DNA of 55,020 nt from positions 35,061 through 90,080 of the forward strand of contig DBTN01000004.1 of the NCBI GenBank assembly GCA_002307065.1, in the 5' to 3' direction. The notes under the pieces are model-generated. The model saw only the letters and a program-made list of their open reading frames with translations. It had not been told where the DNA came from and made no database searches. Shown here in pieces: positions 51,744 through 55,020 of the stretch; the stretch's first letter is position 1, and each line of letters opens with the position of its first letter. The DNA is from Akkermansiaceae bacterium UBA1315 (GTDB taxonomy: Bacteria > Verrucomicrobiota > Verrucomicrobiia > Verrucomicrobiales > Akkermansiaceae). Both the position numbers and the translations under genes were made by a program.

Positions 51744-52826
51744 ATGGCAGAAAACCTGATCGATACCGCAGAAGCTCTTGAGCAACACCTTCGCGACGCT
51801 CCCCGCGGTCCGTCGGGACCGGTTTGCGCGATCGACACCGAGGCAGACAGCCTGCACCGGTATCGTGAATCGCTGTGCCTCGTACAATTCGCGGCGGGAA
51901 AAGAATGTGTTCTGATTGATCCGTTGGCGATCTCCGACCTTTCGGCGTTGGGTGATTATCTGGAAACCGCTTCGGTTTGGATGCACGGTGCGGACTACGA
52001 TATGACGATGTTCAAGCGTCAGTTCGGGAAACTGCCGCCGAAGGTTTACGATACCCAAATCGGCGCTCGTTTGCTCGGAGCGCGACGTTTTGGTCTTGGG
52101 GATTTGGTTCTCCATTACTTTGGTGTCGAACTTTCGAAATCCTCTCAGAAGGCCGATTGGGGCAAGCGCCCGCTTTCTCCGAAGATGATCGAGTATGCGC
52201 TGAACGATGTGCATTACCTGTTGGAAATGGGTGACATCATCGTCGCGGACCTGGTCGCGAAAAACCGGTATGACTGGTTTTTGGAAAGCTGCGACGCCGC
52301 GCGTCAGAAGGTTCTCGATCGGGATGATCTGAAAGAAGAGGTCTGGCGCGTTCAAGGATCTGGCAAGCTGGAGCCGTACGGCCTCGCGTGCCTGCGCGCA
52401 CTGTGGCATTGGCGGGATAAAGAGGCTGCCGCTTGGGATCGGCCTTCGTTTATGGTCGCGCCAAACCGGCAACTCTTGGAATGGAGCATCGATCTTTCCG
52501 AAAAGCGTAAAATTTCCCTGCCGTCCCATTTCCGTCCAGATCGCGTCCGACGTTTCAAAGAGGCGCTCTCGATCGCGGAAGCTTTGCCGGATTCCGAATG
52601 GCCCGCGCGTCCGAAAAATCTCCGCCGCAAACGCGACCGGGATTTTGAAAAGAAAGTCGATCTTCTGATCAAGGCTCGCGAAACCGTCGCCGCACAATTG
52701 GACATCGAAGGCTCCTTAATCGCTCCGCGTGCGATTTTGGAAAGTCTGGCTGCTGGCGAAGTCGCGCCATCGGATGTTTTGCTCAAGTGGCAGCGCGAGT
52801 GTCTGAATCTCGGCGAACCGGGTTGA
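51744..52826 (+). CDS. rnd: Ribonuclease D
   Basis: This 360-residue 3'-5' exoribonuclease matures tRNA 3' ends. The DEDDy sites are visible: AIDTEADSL (ExoI), HGADYDMTMFKR (ExoII) and YALNDVHYLLEM with the tyrosine of ExoIII. A helical HRDC domain lies at about residues 210-290. Length matches the family. It stands alone, 147 bp after the synthase gene; that gap holds no visible gene. Confidence 0.93.
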   Translation: MAENLIDTAEALEQHLRDAPRGPSGPVCAIDTEADSLHRYRESLCLVQFAAGKECVLIDPLAISDLSALGDYLETASVWMHGADYDMTMFKRQFGKLPPKVYDTQIGARLLGARRFGLGDLVLHYFGVELSKSSQKADWGKRPLSPKMIEYALNDVHYLLEMGDIIVADLVAKNRYDWFLESCDAARQKVLDRDDLKEEVWRVQGSGKLEPYGLACLRALWHWRDKEAAAWDRPSFMVAPNRQLLEWSIDLSEKRKISLPSHFRPDRVRRFKEALSIAEALPDSEWPARPKNLRRKRDRDFEKKVDLLIKARETVAAQLDIEGSLIAPRAILESLAAGEVAPSDVLLKWQRECLNLGEPG

Positions 52827-52868
52827 CGCGGGTTTCCGCTTGCGGATCCTACGAAATTAGGGCATCAA

Positions 52869-53291
52869 ATGGGCGTCGCTCCCCCGGCGCTCACCCCCGC
52901 TCCCCCTTCGTTTGTGATCATTTTTTTCTGCCATCAATGTGGTACTCGATTGTCTGTGACTGCTGACCAAATGGGTCAGACGGGTCCTTGCCCGAGATGT
53001 CACACGTTGCTCACCGCTCCGATCGTTGAGGTGTCGCCGCCGCCTCCGTCGCCCTCAGTTTCATCCGAAATGCAGATGGTTTCTACGATTGGTGCCGGTG
53101 GGCGGAAAGTTCCAGGATTGCCGGTCAAATCCCGGCGAAAAGGAGTGGTGCTCCCAGACTCGAACATTGACCGTCGCGAGCTTGAGCGGCGGGAAATGTG
53201 GGTGATTCTGCGAGTCTTGGCGCTCCTGATTGTCGTCATCACCGCCTGCATTTCCATCCTCTGGTATATGAAACATTGGGTGGCCAAATGA
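52869..53291 (+). CDS. Zinc-ribbon protein with C-terminal membrane helix
   Basis: The N-terminal part holds a zinc ribbon of the type FFCHQCGTRLSV followed by GPCPRCHTLL, four cysteines in two C-X2-C pairs. A Pro/Ser-rich linker, basic residues and one helix close to the C-terminus (about 110-130, VLALLIVVITACISILWY) follow. The reading from ATG 52869 gives 140 residues; a GTG at 52914, just before the ribbon, would give 125 and is at least as plausible because the first 15 residues look untranslated. Membrane proteins of this shape are common but functionally undefined. It lies between rnd and gyrB. Confidence 0.7.
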   Translation: MGVAPPALTPAPPSFVIIFFCHQCGTRLSVTADQMGQTGPCPRCHTLLTAPIVEVSPPPPSPSVSSEMQMVSTIGAGGRKVPGLPVKSRRKGVVLPDSNIDRRELERREMWVILRVLALLIVVITACISILWYMKHWVAK

Positions 53292-53413
53292 TTCCTCTCC
53301 AATTCGCTGGAAATGAGAATGATGAAAGCATTTCGGCAAAGCCGGAAAAACCGGTGATTTATTGACAAAGTTCCTTGTTTCCCCGGTCAGGATTTTAGAC
53401 TCTTTGGCCGAAT

Positions 53414-55020
53414 ATGTCCGAGACTCCGAACGAGACAAACAAAGCCGAAACTCAGGTTGGGACCCAACAGGAATATGGCGCCGCGCAAATTGACAAGCTG
53501 GAGGGCTTGGAAGCCGTCCGCAAGCGGCCCGGCATGTATATCGGCGATCCCGATGAGCGTGGCCTCCACCACTGCGTTTTCGAAGTGCTGGATAACTCGA
53601 TCGACGAGCACCTCGCAGGCTATTGCAGCCTGATCAAAGTTTCGATTCACGTCGATGGTTCGGTTTCGATCGCGGACAATGGCCGGGGCATTCCGGTCGA
53701 CATGCACGAAAAATTCGGCATGCCCGCCGTTGAGCTCGTGCTCACCAATCTTCACGCAGGCGGGAAATTCGGCCAAGGCGCTTATAAATACTCCGGTGGT
53801 CTTCACGGGGTCGGTGCAAAGTGCGTCAACGCGCTTTCCGATTGGTTCAAAGCTGAAATCATGCGCGATGGAAAAGTCCATCTGATCTGCTTCGAACGCG
53901 GGAAAACCACGGAACCGCTGCATGTGATCGGCGAAGTCGATGCGGGTAAAACCGGTACGATGATTTCCTTTTTCCCGGATGCGACGATTTTCGTCGATAC
54001 CATCGAATTCAAGTTCGACCGGCTGGCGACCCGCCTTCGTGAGCTGACGTTCTTGAACCCGGGCCTCACGATCGAACTGGAAGACGAGCGTCCCGAATCC
54101 GCCAGAAAGGATACGTTTTACTACGCCAAGGGGATTGAGGAGTTCGTCGTTCAACTGGGCGAAAACAAGACCATCATCCACGACGAACCGGTCATTCTCC
54201 ACGGAAAGCGCGCGATCGAACTGGATTACGACGGCAAACAAACGACCGACGATGTTTTTGCCGACGTGGTTTTCCAATACAACGATTCCTACAACGATCA
54301 GATTCTCTGTTTCGCCAACTCGATCCCGAACCGTGACGGCGGCACTCACCTGACCGGATTCCGGACCGCGCTGACTCGCGGCATCAATCAATACGCGAAG
54401 GTCAACAAGATCGTAAAAGACAAGGACGTCGCGCTCACCGGGGACGATGTTCGCGAAGGCCTCGTCGCCGTGATTTCGGTGAAAATGCCGAACCCGCGCT
54501 TCAACTCGCAGACGAAAGATAAGCTCGTCAACGCCGAGATCGAAGGGGTCATTTCCTCCATCGTTTACGAAGGTCTGATGCAGTTTTTCGACGAAAATCC
54601 GGCGCTTGCGAAACGGATCATCGAAAAATCCCTCAACGCGGCTCGTGCCCGCGAAGCCGCGCGAAAAGCTCGCGAAACCGTTCGGAAATCCGCCCTGTCC
54701 GGCGGTGGGCTTCCCGGGAAACTCGCCGATTGCTCCGAACGCGACCCTTCGAAATCCGAGCTTTATATTGTCGAAGGTGACTCCGCCGGTGGCTCCGCCA
54801 AACAAGGCCGCGACCGTCGGACCCAAGCGATTTTGCCCCTCCGTGGAAAGCTGATCAACGTCGAGAAAGCCCGCCTTCACCGCGCGCTTCAAAACAAGGA
54901 AATCCAATCGATGATCACCGCGATCGGCGCGGGAATCGGCGACGGCGAACAAGAAGGCTCGTTCAACATCGACAAAGTCCGCTATCACAAAATCGTGATC
55001 ATGACCGATGCCGACGTCGA
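53414..55020 (+). CDS. gyrB: DNA gyrase subunit B (3' end beyond window)
   Basis: The first 535 residues of gyrase B are visible. The ATPase (GHKL) domain shows YIGDPDERGLHH, catalytic E57 and N61 in FEVLDNSIDE, the glycine-rich GGLHGVGAK lid and the transducer. The Toprim domain begins with YIVEGDSAGGSAKQGRD and reaches MTDADVD at the window edge. GyrB with GyrA introduces negative supercoils. The start lacks a Shine-Dalgarno sequence. ParE is excluded only by overall resemblance; the first-gene context with an upstream promoter is neutral. Confidence 0.93.
   Translation, partial: MSETPNETNKAETQVGTQQEYGAAQIDKLEGLEAVRKRPGMYIGDPDERGLHHCVFEVLDNSIDEHLAGYCSLIKVSIHVDGSVSIADNGRGIPVDMHEKFGMPAVELVLTNLHAGGKFGQGAYKYSGGLHGVGAKCVNALSDWFKAEIMRDGKVHLICFERGKTTEPLHVIGEVDAGKTGTMISFFPDATIFVDTIEFKFDRLATRLRELTFLNPGLTIELEDERPESARKDTFYYAKGIEEFVVQLGENKTIIHDEPVILHGKRAIELDYDGKQTTDDVFADVVFQYNDSYNDQILCFANSIPNRDGGTHLTGFRTALTRGINQYAKVNKIVKDKDVALTGDDVREGLVAVISVKMPNPRFNSQTKDKLVNAEIEGVISSIVYEGLMQFFDENPALAKRIIEKSLNAARAREAARKARETVRKSALSGGGLPGKLADCSERDPSKSELYIVEGDSAGGSAKQGRDRRTQAILPLRGKLINVEKARLHRALQNKEIQSMITAIGAGIGDGEQEGSFNIDKVRYHKIVIMTDADV

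Larger units (their letters stand above)
1..55020. repeat. Dispersed highly iterated palindrome ACCGGT
   Basis: A hand count finds about 105 copies of ACCGGT across the window, against about 17-18 expected for 57-58% G+C. It sits in coding DNA in all three codon phases: Thr-Gly at 2366, Asp-Arg at 2571 and Pro-Val at 17608. It also sits between genes. Notable gaps are about 10,275-12,130, 33,550-35,025 and 35,030-36,680. The first base before the motif is rarely T. Confidence 0.85.

Noticed and set aside
53387..54988. Open frame of 533 codons on the minus strand
   Set aside because: Antisense to gyrB, whose ATPase and Toprim motifs are complete.

Overview
The window reads as a chromosomal segment of an aerobic Gram-negative bacterium, most likely a member of Verrucomicrobiota. 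This rests on the look of the proteins, for example the SucA N-terminus, the secretin and pseudopilin set, and the C39/TPR protein; no database search was possible. TonB-dependent receptors, lipoproteins, RlpA and a type II secretion cluster show an outer membrane. The 2-oxoglutarate dehydrogenase genes sucA-sucB imply an oxidative TCA cycle. I see no phage, insertion sequence, CRISPR array, tRNA or rRNA.

Layout. Positions 1-12,000 hold mutS (3' end outside the window), a giant TPR protein with an embedded C39-like peptidase domain, glyS, a SprT-like metalloprotease, ybeY and a membrane HD phosphohydrolase. Positions 12,100-14,700 hold small envelope and housekeeping genes: a coiled-coil lipoprotein, an unknown, rlpA, a HIT protein and a CPXCG mini-protein. 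Positions 14,800-20,800 hold an iron-type module (TonB receptor, G8/CEMIP-like secreted beta-helix protein, PepSY membrane protein) behind a Fur-like box. A lone ABC ATPase and sucAB follow. Positions 26,200-29,500 hold a second receptor-PepSY pair with its own palindrome. Then come an exonuclease-DNA ligase fusion, an entericidin-like peptide, a bile-acid-symporter-type transporter and rpsB-tsf with a terminator hairpin between them. Positions 36,000-39,000 hold an ECF sigma, maf, diacylglycerol kinase and sanA-like run. A repeat-bearing intergenic block follows, then pgsA, bcp and recR. Positions 42,100-50,200 hold a minus-strand T2SS operon, gspG-H-I-J-K-L-M-C-D, without gspE or gspF. The right end has carboxynorspermidine synthase, rnd, a zinc-ribbon membrane protein and gyrB (3' end outside the window).

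The most striking pattern is not a gene. The palindrome ACCGGT occurs roughly 105 times by hand count, against about 17-18 expected from composition. It lies in coding and intergenic DNA and in all codon phases, but is sparse in rpsB, tsf and parts of other genes. It behaves like a highly iterated palindrome. Other points of interest are the G8/CEMIP-like gene inside the iron operon, the C39/TPR giant, the exonuclease-ligase fusion, a SucB with two lipoyl domains and no visible subunit-binding domain, and a structured gap downstream of gspD.
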